A stretch of DNA of 20,822 nt, taken from positions 1 through 20,822 of the IMG/VR virus record IMGVR_UViG_3300006924_000268; one strand, written 5' to 3'. Position numbers and translations under genes: made by a program. Numbering within the stretch: position 1 is the stretch's first letter; each line of letters starts with the position of its first letter. This DNA is from a virus. The notes under the pieces were generated by a model. That model saw nothing but the letters and a program-made list of their open reading frames with translations, was not told the DNA's origin and did no database searches. Shown piece after piece: positions 5,709 to 12,665 of the stretch.

Positions 5709-6177
5709 AACAAATCCGATATTCACTGACGATGATACGCATACGTCAGATGATGAGGTAGCAGAATACATATGTATAGGAGGCGAGTCTTGGGGTGTAG
5801 GTCATACACCTAAGCAAGCTATAGATGCTGCGAAAAAAGCAGGGCTAGATAGAAAGTCTGACGTGTGGGCTGTATGGGAAAGCCTTATATCTCACGGGAG
5901 GATTAGGTTGATAGCCGAAACCAAATCTATAACAGTAGTTCCACCTATAGATATGGATTGGGATGAGTCTTTGTTTTGGGAATCTAAGTATAAACCTGCG
6001 CGATTGCGAATGATTGCGTGTAGTTCTAAGTTTTCTGTTCGGATAATACGAGTACGTACTAACCGAATTGAACGAGAACTCCGCAGGAAAATGCAGCTAC
6101 AAGGGATAGATATAGATCCAACACAAGCCATAGAAGCAGTTGAAGAACTCTTGAAGGGAGACGCGAATGGAGATTAG
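5701..6177 (+). CDS. Unknown protein (158 aa)
   Basis: GTG at 5701 is preferred: AAGGGAG lies about 6 bases upstream and the start overlaps the previous stop (GTGGATAA). The frame is open further upstream, but an ATG at 5659 would overlap the previous gene by 50 bases without a good site. N-terminal acidic stretch, then SWGVGHTPKQAIDAAKKAG (about residues 30-48), a beta-rich middle and a basic helical segment RVRTNRIERELRRKMQLQ near the end. No family is recognised. The end overlaps the next ATG by 11 bases. Confidence 0.7.
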   Translation: MDKTNPIFTDDDTHTSDDEVAEYICIGGESWGVGHTPKQAIDAAKKAGLDRKSDVWAVWESLISHGRIRLIAETKSITVVPPIDMDWDESLFWESKYKPARLRMIACSSKFSVRIIRVRTNRIERELRRKMQLQGIDIDPTQAIEAVEELLKGDANGD

Positions 6178-6421
6178 TGTGAACTCTACAACGCAGAAAC
6201 GTGTGACATACGACACGAATCATGTGTTGAAAGGTGAGAAGGAAAGCTCTGATAGGTATCTGTCAGTGCATATCAACTCACCCACTGTAGCTGAACTACT
6301 AGATATCTTACGTGTAGCAGCGGAAGAAGTAGGCGGTGACGCAGTGGTATGGAGTCAAATTTCAGACTCAAATAGGTGGTATATAACCTGCCGTGAGAGA
6401 ACGGAGTTTGATGATGCCTAG
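6167..6421 (+). CDS. Unknown small protein (84 aa)
   Basis: ATG at 6167 with AAGGGAG (6154-6160) inside the end of the previous gene. The product has a beta-rich N-terminus and an amphipathic helix ELLDILRVAAEEVG followed by WYITCRER. No recognised motif. Both ends overlap neighbours (11 and 8 bases), which supports translation as one coupled operon. Confidence 0.65.
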   Translation: MEISVNSTTQKRVTYDTNHVLKGEKESSDRYLSVHINSPTVAELLDILRVAAEEVGGDAVVWSQISDSNRWYITCRERTEFDDA

Positions 6422-6830
6422 ACAATTACATAAATTAAATCTAGACATAGTGCTACCTGTAGAAATGGAAGTTGACGATATCGTAGAACTGTTTGAGCAG
6501 AGCTTCGATGTATGGTTAGCTGAGACATTTAACGGAGCAGTAGTGGGTGTAGATTTACACATGCCAGTAGCAGGACATGGCTGGAGAGAACGGTATCGTA
6601 CAAATGTACGCTTAATGCTCACAGCACATCTTGATTCATGGCAAAAAACTCTGGAGAACTATAACGCAGGAAGCATGACACTAGGTAACACAGCTAAGTT
6701 ATGTGGAGTCTCTCGGACTGCGGTATACCACTGGATACAAAGTAATAAATTGACAGGGCATAAGAACATAGAAGGCGAGTGGATGATTGACACTCAAGAA
6801 CTAGATGCACTGGCGAAGGAAGGATCGTAG
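6414..6830 (+). CDS. Protein with C-terminal excisionase-like helix-turn-helix (138 aa)
   Basis: The ATG at 6414 is 7 bases from GGAG (6403-6406); the adjacent ATG at 6411 is the alternative. Residues 1-85 are of unknown type and acidic. Residues 88-135 (MTLGNTAKLCGVSRTAVYHW, then a short wing ending GEWMIDTQELDALA) match the layout of MerR/excisionase-type DNA-binding domains: helix, turn, recognition helix, then a strand that tests for a following residue pair. It is likely a phage DNA-binding regulator or an accessory factor of replication. It abuts the next gene with TAG|ATG. Confidence 0.7.
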   Translation: MPRQLHKLNLDIVLPVEMEVDDIVELFEQSFDVWLAETFNGAVVGVDLHMPVAGHGWRERYRTNVRLMLTAHLDSWQKTLENYNAGSMTLGNTAKLCGVSRTAVYHWIQSNKLTGHKNIEGEWMIDTQELDALAKEGS

Positions 6831-7259
6831 ATGGCTGAGAAAATTGAGCCGAAAGTAAACACAATAACCTTTGGGATTGAGGGTATTCCATACTCACAAA
6901 TCACACTGGATGCGAGTGACCCTGATGGTGGCATAGCTACTGCCTTGTCATGGCACATTGCATACACTGATGCGTTTGATGAAATTCAAGCAGCTCAGAC
7001 AGGAGCGCAAGAGATTGTAGCCCAACAAGATGCACAAGCTGTGGAACCACAGGCCGAAGGCGGTCACATGGTACAGGAAGCGGTGGCTCTTGGTGGTGAG
7101 GAACGATGTCCCGATCACCCAGACCGTGACCCGAAGCCTAGCCAATACGGTGGTACATTCTGTACGTTCCCATTTAATCCACCACAAAAGGTTGAGTACC
7201 CTGACGGAACCGTTAAGGTAGTTAAGTTTTGTACGTGGAAAAGTCAGGTGAAGTCATAA
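6831..7259 (+). CDS. Unknown protein with putative zinc-binding C-terminus (142 aa)
   Basis: ATG at 6831 directly follows the previous TAG, with AAGGAAGGAT before it. Residues 1-50 form a beta-rich start. Residues 55-90 are Gln/Ala/Glu-rich and probably disordered. The C-terminal part has Cys93, His96, Cys111 and Cys134 in the order CPDH...GTFCTFP...FCTW, which fits a small zinc module. The stop overlaps the next ATG as TAATG. No family is recognised, but the C-terminal pattern recalls small zinc modules in actinophage replication operons; this is from memory. Confidence 0.7.
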   Translation: MAEKIEPKVNTITFGIEGIPYSQITLDASDPDGGIATALSWHIAYTDAFDEIQAAQTGAQEIVAQQDAQAVEPQAEGGHMVQEAVALGGEERCPDHPDRDPKPSQYGGTFCTFPFNPPQKVEYPDGTVKVVKFCTWKSQVKS

Positions 7260-7483
7260 TGAGAACGCAACGTGAGATTATTCTCAAGGTTGTGTCTCAG
7301 TCTGCTGAGCCTGTCCCATCATGGAATCTACAGAAGGTAGATACATTTTGGGGTTGGCTTGGTACGTCTGGTGACCGAGTAGCTCGGTTAATGGCAGAGA
7401 ATGGTGAGCTTGAACGAGTACGGAAAGGTAAATATGTGTACTACAGTGTGCCACAACCATCCAAACAACAGCGATTGTTGTAA
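7259..7483 (+). CDS. Winged-helix-like small protein (74 aa)
   Basis: ATG at 7259 overlaps the previous TAA (TAATG), with AGGTGAAG upstream. Residues 1-15 form a helix (MRTQREIILKVVSQS). Residues 37-68 read GDRVARLMAENGELERVRKG then KYVYYSV: a recognition-like helix followed by a two-strand wing, as in winged-helix DNA-binding domains. Likely a DNA-binding protein; the target is unknown. It overlaps the next gene by 50 bases in another frame. Confidence 0.65.
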   Translation: MRTQREIILKVVSQSAEPVPSWNLQKVDTFWGWLGTSGDRVARLMAENGELERVRKGKYVYYSVPQPSKQQRLL

Positions 7484-7733
7484 GCCTGTAGAATCACCGT
7501 TACAGAAAGGGTTGCGCGAACGCAGAGAACGCATCGCTCATCTACCTGAGTTAGCTAGGTATGAGTACGTATGTGATGGTTGCGCTCGGTTTGTCTGGAC
7601 TGATGGGTCTAGTCAATTCCTTTCCGAAACAGATACACCGTGTAGATGCATGGGTACAGTACAGGAGGACATACCTGTGCCTACTGACGAACCTGTGCAA
7701 GAAAGTGAGAGTACTGAATGGTGGAGAAAATAG
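7434..7733 (+). CDS. Cys-rich zinc-finger-like protein (99 aa)
   Basis: ATG at 7434 with GAAAGG (7423-7428). It starts 50 bases inside the previous gene, a longer overlap than elsewhere; a later start would lose the N-terminal Cys cluster but keep the main zinc pattern. Cys47-x2-Cys50 (YVCDGC) and Cys70-x-Cys72 (CRC) could bind one zinc. The N-terminus adds Cys2, Cys6, Cys15 and Cys16. The C-terminus is acidic (EPVQESESTEWW). It overlaps the ATPase gene by 16 bases. Function unknown. Confidence 0.6.
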   Translation: MCTTVCHNHPNNSDCCKPVESPLQKGLRERRERIAHLPELARYEYVCDGCARFVWTDGSSQFLSETDTPCRCMGTVQEDIPVPTDEPVQESESTEWWRK

Positions 7734-9040
7734 AGTACGAGCGAAACCCTGACGGGTTATCGTACACGGAAGAACTTGAGGGAGGCGAAGCCTTACTGAA
7801 GTTCAAGGCCGAGAAGATTAGACTGGAAAAGACAGGCGCACATGCTGAGGTACAGATACTTATAAATGATGTACTCTTAGCAGCCGACCAGTTTAACCTG
7901 AGTCGTCTAGACCCTAGACAACGCATGGCTAACAAGGCACACAAGCAACTGAATACAGGCAAGACTGAGCTGATAAGCGCAGCCGCACTGAACCATAGGT
8001 TTGATGAGTTTTGTATCGGATTGTGGGATGCGAATAGCGCATCCACATTAGCAAGTTGGGTGAACATTGACGGTGAACTCTCTTTACCAGAGTACATAGT
8101 CAATCCATTCCTGTTAGCTAATGGTGCAGGAACCATCTTGTATGGGGAACCTGCGAAGGGCAAGTCATGGTTCACCATGATGCTTGCTCAAAGCATTCAA
8201 CACAACATCGAGTATGTATTCGATGTACGTGGTAAACGTAATGTCATCTTTGTGAATCTTGAACGAGATGAAGATGGTGTCATACGTAGGATGCGAGCGG
8301 TGAACAGGGCATTGGGACTTGATTACAATCAAGAACCACTGATGATTAACCGCAAGGGCTGGACATTAGAACGTGTAAAGAACAGCATCGAGAAAAGTAT
8401 TGAGCACCACAATGCTGAGCTAGTGATACTAGATAGTATCAGTCGTGCAGGATTGGGACTCACTAACGATGAAGATGCGAATGCAATCATGGATCACTTG
8501 AACTCGTTAGGCGTGTCATGGCTAGGGATAGCACATACACCTAAGAGTAATACCGAGACTGTGTTTGGTTCTCAAATGTTCTTAGCTAGTGCTGACGTAG
8601 TATGTCAACTGACAACTGAGGAACAATACCAAAACAATAAACTTGGATTGGCATTGCAAATCACAAAAGCAAATGACATCCCGAAGGTGAAGCTACCTAT
8701 CTGGGCTATGGAGTTTGATGACTACGGTATACATACCATGCGTGAAGCATACGACGGTGAGTTCTTGGAGCTGACTGAGTTTGCTACATCACGCAAAGAA
8801 AAAGTCATAGAGTTCCTACGTGAGAACGGACCATCAACAGTGAAAGATATTTCAGCGTCGATGTCTATTCATAGGAGCACTGCAAGTGGCTTGCTCTCAG
8901 GTAACCCTGAGTTTGTAGCACTTGAACGTGATGGCAAGGAACAGATATACGGACTGACCAGTTTGCATCAATCATCAGCGCCAGCGCCTATTGATTATGA
9001 CAAAGGGTATGAACGTAGTGTGCAGCAAAGTAGCTTCTAA
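7718..9040 (+). CDS. RepA-like AAA ATPase / putative replicative helicase with C-terminal winged helix (440 aa)
   Basis: Walker A is GEPAKGKS (residues 143-150) and Walker B is LVILDS (235-240), followed by a sensor-like IAHTPK (271-276). This is the layout of the AAA_25/RepA group of RecA-fold hexameric ATPases that act as replicative helicases or recombination ATPases in plasmids and phages. Residues 359-413 (EKVIEFLRENGPSTVKDISA through the ALERDGKEQIYGL wing) form a winged-helix domain that would bind DNA. ATG at 7718 overlaps the previous gene by 16 bases; the ribosome-binding site is weak, so translational coupling is likely. It is the best candidate for the phage replication motor; no DNA polymerase or primase is visible in the window. 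Confidence 0.85.
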   Translation: MVEKIEYERNPDGLSYTEELEGGEALLKFKAEKIRLEKTGAHAEVQILINDVLLAADQFNLSRLDPRQRMANKAHKQLNTGKTELISAAALNHRFDEFCIGLWDANSASTLASWVNIDGELSLPEYIVNPFLLANGAGTILYGEPAKGKSWFTMMLAQSIQHNIEYVFDVRGKRNVIFVNLERDEDGVIRRMRAVNRALGLDYNQEPLMINRKGWTLERVKNSIEKSIEHHNAELVILDSISRAGLGLTNDEDANAIMDHLNSLGVSWLGIAHTPKSNTETVFGSQMFLASADVVCQLTTEEQYQNNKLGLALQITKANDIPKVKLPIWAMEFDDYGIHTMREAYDGEFLELTEFATSRKEKVIEFLRENGPSTVKDISASMSIHRSTASGLLSGNPEFVALERDGKEQIYGLTSLHQSSAPAPIDYDKGYERSVQQSSF

Positions 9041-9164
9041 GTGTTGAGTCGAACTCGATACGACTACTATCGAGTATAATAGTACCAACACTTACGGTCA
9101 AGCGTAGTGTATTGACTGTGTGAGTTTCGCTTAAGGCTCAACTCAACAGTAAATAGAGGTGTAT
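9041..9164 (+). promoter_or_regulatory. Structured leader with mutually exclusive hairpins before the HNH gene
   Basis: ACTCGATA (9053-9060) and TATCGAGT (9068-9075) form a perfect 8-bp stem, closed further out by GTGTTG (9041-9046) with CAACAC (9086-9091). The same 5' arm can instead pair as TGTTGAGT (9042-9049) with ACTCAACA (9141-9148), just before the ribosome-binding site of the next gene. A third option pairs ACACTTACG (9088-9096) with CGTAGTGT (9103-9110). TATAAT at 9075-9080 lacks a good -35. Confidence 0.5.
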
Positions 9165-9473
9165 ATGAAAAGGTCTCCGTTAAAAAGGACAGGTAAACTT
9201 CGGTCTCGGTCTAAGAAAACTGAGGTGAAGTACAGGGAACGAAGAAAAATAGTTTCTGAGTTACTCAGTACCCGTACTAAATGTGAAGCTGACATAAAAG
9301 GAGTGTGCAGTAACAGGAGCGTGGATGTGCATGAGGTAAAAACACGGGGGCGTGGAGGCAGCATACTAGATGTAGATAATCTACGTTGTGTCTGTAGACC
9401 ATGCCATACGTGGATTACTGAGCATCCAAAGGAATCACATGAGTTAGGTCTGGTAGTACATGCATGGGAGTAA
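9165..9473 (+). CDS. HNH endonuclease (102 aa)
   Basis: ATG at 9165 with AGAGGTG just upstream (an in-frame GTG lies 6 bases earlier inside that site). The basic N-terminus (MKRSPLKRTGKLRSRSKK) is followed by Cys40 and Cys48, the HE pair His56-Glu57, GGS, Asn72 and CVCRPCH (Cys77, Cys80, His81), then HP at 87-88. This is the beta-beta-alpha-metal HNH fold: a zinc-stabilised domain in which His/Asn/His ligate a catalytic metal. In phages such small HNH proteins can act in packaging, recombination or as free homing nucleases. Here it lies in the recombination block, far from any visible terminase. The stop overlaps an upstream ATG of the next gene. Confidence 0.85.
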   Translation: MKRSPLKRTGKLRSRSKKTEVKYRERRKIVSELLSTRTKCEADIKGVCSNRSVDVHEVKTRGRGGSILDVDNLRCVCRPCHTWITEHPKESHELGLVVHAWE

Positions 9474-9475
9474 GT

Positions 9476-9892
9476 ATGGGATACCACAAGAATAAAGAAG
9501 TCGATAAAGAATCTGAGTTTGTGCCAAAGCGCAAAAAGATTAATCGGAATAACCGAAGGAGAGGAAAGGAGTATGAGCGTAGAGCCGCAGCCATCGTGGG
9601 AGGGAAACGAAACCTCGACAAATCCCGACCGCACACAGATGTCGAAACGGTGGATACAGTTTACGAGATTAAGTCAACTCAACAATCAGTACCCAACTGG
9701 TTGGAGGGGGCATACAAGCAGCTCGCACTGGCGGCAAAAGAATCGGGGAAGGTAGCAGGGGGAGTCATCAAGGTCTGGACTAGCGGAGCTAAGTCTCGGT
9801 TCTTTTTGATTACAGAAATCACAGATACACAGAAAGGATTATGTGATGGCAACGAACGGAGTGGGTCTGGAGACCCTGAGATCCCTAGTTAG
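9476..9892 (+). CDS. PD-(D/E)XK nuclease, Holliday-junction-resolvase-like (138 aa)
   Basis: ATG at 9476 is chosen because GGAG (9467-9470) is 5 bases away; an in-frame ATG at 9464 has no comparable site. A basic N-terminus is followed by RRGKEYERRAAAIVGGKR (Glu32/Glu34), Asp55 (PHTDVET) and the ExK motif YEIKS (Glu64, Lys66), then WLEGAYKQLALAA and the strand GGVIKVW. This E-D-ExK order is that of resolvase-type PD-(D/E)XK enzymes. It probably cleaves branched recombination or replication intermediates. The frame ends 47 bases inside the next gene. Confidence 0.75.
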   Translation: MGYHKNKEVDKESEFVPKRKKINRNNRRRGKEYERRAAAIVGGKRNLDKSRPHTDVETVDTVYEIKSTQQSVPNWLEGAYKQLALAAKESGKVAGGVIKVWTSGAKSRFFLITEITDTQKGLCDGNERSGSGDPEIPS

Positions 9893-10370
9893 AGGGATAC
9901 TGAATGAGCGAGATGAGGTGTATGCACCTGACCTTGCTAAAGAATTAATGGCTACTCATGGTGATACAGACTGGTGGACATCTCTTAAAGATGATGTGTT
10001 CGACAATGCTGTATACAGCGAAGTAGTAAAAGTGATAGGCGCACAACGTAGAGCAGGACAGAAAACTGTGTACGGTGACAGGGCTATCACTGCAAACAAG
10101 ATGGTAGACCGCATAGAAAAGATGCGCACCTCTCGTATGGGTGGCATGGAATGGATTGGGGATAGGTACAAACGCATTAGTGAAATGACTAAGGCCGATG
10201 TCTATTCAGCAGCAGAGTTACGACGAGAACGTGGTGACCTACACAGTAGGTATGCAATGTTCTGGGAAGCTCTCGCAAGGAAGATGGATGATTCACAAGT
10301 AGTATCTGATATTGCTAGTGAAGAAGACCTCGACGCACTAAACGAATTAGTCACAGGAAAGGAAGACTAA
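9846..10370 (+). CDS. Unknown phage protein (174 aa)
   Basis: ATG at 9846 with GAAAGGATT at 9832-9840; a GTG three bases earlier is the alternative. The N-terminal half is helical and acidic with WWTSLKDDV. Residues near 95-150 read EWIGDRYKRISEMTKADVYS followed by AAELRRERGDLHSRYAMFWEALA. A motif of this type (a G/D-R-x-x-R-x-x-x-M-T stretch followed by a charged helix) recurs, as far as I recall, in actinophage proteins of unknown function. No catalytic motif is seen. It overlaps the resolvase-like gene by 47 bases and is 4 bases from the next ATG, so it is coupled on both sides. Confidence 0.75.
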   Translation: MATNGVGLETLRSLVRGILNERDEVYAPDLAKELMATHGDTDWWTSLKDDVFDNAVYSEVVKVIGAQRRAGQKTVYGDRAITANKMVDRIEKMRTSRMGGMEWIGDRYKRISEMTKADVYSAAELRRERGDLHSRYAMFWEALARKMDDSQVVSDIASEEDLDALNELVTGKED

Positions 10371-10374
10371 AACA

Positions 10375-11214
10375 ATGGCAGGTATATTCGCGAAGAAGGC
10401 AAACATTTGGAACCACTACAAGGTAACTATTTCATTACGTGAAAAGCTCATGGGTGGTGTACCAAAAGACCCGAAGATTATTGAGGGTTGGTTGAAAACA
10501 AAAATGGGAACTTCCAATGAGGAAGAAACCAAACAACAGCTGTATAACACATTGCTTGAGCTAGGCTATGACCTAGCTAAGCGTGAGGAATACGAAGATG
10601 AGAAGGGATTAGAGCGACTCATTGACATGCAGAACGATGCATCAAGTGACCTCGCTGCCGTCAAGAATACAAACGGGTTCAAGTTTGATGAGCGTGGTTT
10701 GTACATAGAAGGGCGACAACTGAAAGCTGCACTCAAAGAATCTACAAACATTCTATGGGGTGGTGTACGTACTGGTCCTACGAAGAAAGGATTCAAGAGC
10801 TTTATCTCAGAACGCCTGATGGTCATAGAGGACAAGGTGTATCTAGGGATACAAGAACCTGATGGTATCGAGACTGTGATAGGTCACGTTACTGGACCAC
10901 AAGGTCCACGTAGTACATTAGGCTACTCGGAGTATGCGTATCGACCAACCTTAACATTCCACATTAAAGAGTTGAAAGTACTTCAGACTGGACAAAAGCT
11001 AAACGATAAGGGTGGACAACCTGCGTTAACACTTGACCAATACGGAGAACTGCTGACTTGTATGGAAGAACAGGGCATCGGAGCTATGCGCTCTATGCAA
11101 CATGGTCGCTTTGATACGATGGCACTTGAGCCAGTAAGCATAGACGATGTACCAGAGACATCTGGTATCGTTGCCGAAGCAGAGAAGGTGGTGCTCGAAG
11201 CAGCTAAGTCCTAA
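10375..11214 (+). CDS. Putative RAMP/Cas7-like fold phage protein (279 aa)
   Basis: ATG at 10375 follows GGAAAGGAAG. Two segments recall RAMP-superfamily proteins: LYIEGRQLKAALKEST (109-124) aligns with the IPGSSLKGALR-type motif of Cas7/Csm3/Cmr4 proteins, and QGIGAMRSMQHGRF (233-246) with their C-terminal GxGA.RS.GYGR glycine-rich loop. The N-terminus (YKVTISLREKLMGGVPKDPK) recalls phage proteins of unknown function that start with a strand and a P-x-D/N-P segment. No Cas operon or CRISPR array is near, so it is not an ordinary CRISPR effector. It may bind RNA or single-stranded DNA within the replication/recombination block. The fold call rests on motif reading only. Confidence 0.5.
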   Translation: MAGIFAKKANIWNHYKVTISLREKLMGGVPKDPKIIEGWLKTKMGTSNEEETKQQLYNTLLELGYDLAKREEYEDEKGLERLIDMQNDASSDLAAVKNTNGFKFDERGLYIEGRQLKAALKESTNILWGGVRTGPTKKGFKSFISERLMVIEDKVYLGIQEPDGIETVIGHVTGPQGPRSTLGYSEYAYRPTLTFHIKELKVLQTGQKLNDKGGQPALTLDQYGELLTCMEEQGIGAMRSMQHGRFDTMALEPVSIDDVPETSGIVAEAEKVVLEAAKS

Positions 11215-11220
11215 CATAAT

Positions 11221-11245
11221 GGGGAGGGGGCATACCCCCCTCTCC
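11221..11245 (+). terminator. GC-rich hairpin after the RAMP-like gene
   Basis: GGGGAGGGGG (11221-11230), loop CATA, and CCCCCCTCTCC (11235-11245) form a strong stem 7 bases after the stop at 11214. No T-tract follows on the plus strand, so it may be a transcript-end stabiliser or a weak terminator rather than a classic intrinsic terminator. It also marks the start of the G-poor region. Confidence 0.5.
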
Positions 11246-11700
11246 ATACCGACAAAACACTACATAACTTGACTGCGCAGAACTACACATAACGACAAAA
11301 CGCTACCCGCCGTCACTCAACTAACCGACAGAACGCAACGCGCCGACATTCATCTAAACTCTACACGCCGACGGAACGAGACCGCACCACACACTCAACG
11401 GCACATTACTGGTCGACAGGACGGAACCAGACAGCACGAAACGGTATTCCCCTAATCACCACCTACCGACTATTCGGTACGCGTTCTCACGGGTCAGAAC
11501 ATATTGACGAAACCAAACAAAACGGAACTAGCCTCTCCGACTATCCGACCCCTGCCCTCACGGAACATTACTCATCGACATTACTCACCGCTTCCTGTCG
11601 GATCATTTCGACACTCCAATGCGAGACACGTCCTGTCCATACCATACCTACCGACCTTACACTCCCCATCGCCTCCTTCCATCCCGACAATACAGGATAA
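11246..11700. repeat. G-poor non-coding block with iteron-like CGAC repeats
   Basis: No frame is convincingly coding here. Six 16-base units of the form nCGACRRAACnC start at 11248, 11291, 11324, 11367, 11412 and 11503 (for example ACCGACAAAACACTAC, AACGACAAAACGCTAC, ACCGACAGAACGCAAC). Their start-to-start distances are 43, 33, 43, 45 and 91, close to whole helical turns for most. Seven looser CGAC units follow or intervene (11342, 11465, 11536, 11574, 11607, 11650, 11683). A hand count of 11501-11700 gives 26 G and 75 C. This could be an origin with iterons, a cluster of repressor-binding sites of the stoperator kind, or a non-coding RNA. Confidence 0.55.
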
Positions 11701-11724
11701 AATATGTACAGAAAGGATATACAT

Positions 11725-12606
11725 ATGAAGGTAACAAACAGGCTGAATTTACCACAGCCAATAGTAGAAGTACTAGCGTCAGATAACTACTCAAAGGGTA
11801 GTGCTGACTTTAGTGCAACAGAACTCATAGATTCACCTCGTGTGAAGCAGCTTACAAAGCGACACTATGAGGACATCACAGTAGACTGTGCTGATTTGCT
11901 CTATCAGTTTGATGGCAAGGCAGTGCATTCATTACTGGAACAAGCCGAAGTCTCAGAAGACGTAGGCTTGATTGAGAAACGCCTTGAAGTACAGGTGGGT
12001 ACGTACACTATCTCAGGGGCTATCGACTACTACGATGTGAAGCGCGGAGTCATACAAGACTACAAGCGTGTGTCCACATGGGAAGTAGTCATGGGTATCA
12101 AGGAAGAACGAGAGCAGCAACTCAACATCTATGCTCACCTAGCTAGAGAGAATGGTTGGGCAGTTAATGGGCTAGAGATTGTATATCTGTTCCGTGACTG
12201 GTCTGAAGCCAGAGCTACTCGTGAGAAAGATTACCCACAGGACAGGGCGCAGCGTGTAGACATACCACTGTGGTCAGCATCAAAAGCTCAGGAGTATTTA
12301 GAATGGCGTGTCAATCTACATGCTCAAGCATCTGAAGAATCTGATACCAATCTACCTCTATGCCTACCACATGAGAGATGGGAAGAACCCACTACCTATG
12401 CAGTAATGAAACAAGGACGCAAGAGTGCAGTACGCGCGACAGATGAGAAGGGGGATAAGTTTCTCTCTCAGGAAGCAGCTACTACATGGATGAACTTGAA
12501 TGTAAAAACTCGTTCAGACCATCATGTAGAGACTCGCATAGGTGAGCCACGCAGATGTCTCAAGTACTGTAACGTAGCTTCGTTCTGTAATCAATGGAGT
12601 GATTGA
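11725..12606 (+). CDS. Cas4/RecB-like PD-(D/E)XK nuclease with Fe-S-type Cys cluster (293 aa)
   Basis: ATG at 11725 has GAAAGGATA at 11711-11719; an in-frame ATG at 11704 would place the ribosome-binding site inside the gene and is rejected. Motifs in order: His68 (FDGKAVHSLLEQA), Asp101 (SGAIDYYD), Asp112-x-Lys114 (VIQDYK), Gln132 (QQLNIYA). These are the H-D-DxK-Q signature of RecB/Cas4-type exonucleases. Cys213, Cys278, Cys282 and Cys288 (RRCLKYCNVASFC) match the four-Cys iron-sulphur cluster of Cas4/AddB-type enzymes. It probably resects DNA ends for phage recombination. It is the last plus-strand gene and is preceded by the CGAC repeat block. Confidence 0.85.
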   Translation: MKVTNRLNLPQPIVEVLASDNYSKGSADFSATELIDSPRVKQLTKRHYEDITVDCADLLYQFDGKAVHSLLEQAEVSEDVGLIEKRLEVQVGTYTISGAIDYYDVKRGVIQDYKRVSTWEVVMGIKEEREQQLNIYAHLARENGWAVNGLEIVYLFRDWSEARATREKDYPQDRAQRVDIPLWSASKAQEYLEWRVNLHAQASEESDTNLPLCLPHERWEEPTTYAVMKQGRKSAVRATDEKGDKFLSQEAATTWMNLNVKTRSDHHVETRIGEPRRCLKYCNVASFCNQWSD

Positions 12607-12608
12607 CT

Positions 12609-12656
12609 GTGAGAGGCAGGTAAACATTTGACTATCGCGGTGGCGATACCTCTCAC
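12609..12656 (+). promoter_or_regulatory. Two-part hairpin just after the Cas4-like gene
   Basis: GTGAGAGG (12609-12616) pairs with CCTCTCAC (12649-12656), and inside it TATCGC (12633-12638) pairs with GCGATA (12643-12648) around GGTG. The 16 unpaired bases on the 5' side form a large bulge. There is no T-tract. It starts 2 bases after the stop at 12606, as hairpins E and H do after their genes. Confidence 0.6.
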
Positions 12657-12665
12657 ACCCAACCA

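Noticed and set aside
11246-11700. CRISPR array
   Set aside because: The units are degenerate, short and unevenly spaced, without uniform spacers, so iterons or regulatory sites fit better.
11504-11728. 74-codon plus-strand frame rich in Pro/Ser/His
   Set aside because: The composition is that of the C-rich repeat block, there is no ribosome-binding site, and it runs into the start of the Cas4-like gene.
10375-12606. A CRISPR-Cas effector operon (RAMP-like plus Cas4-like)
   Set aside because: There is no repeat array, no Cas1/2, Cas6 or Cas10, and the neighbours are phage recombination genes; only fold-level similarity is proposed.
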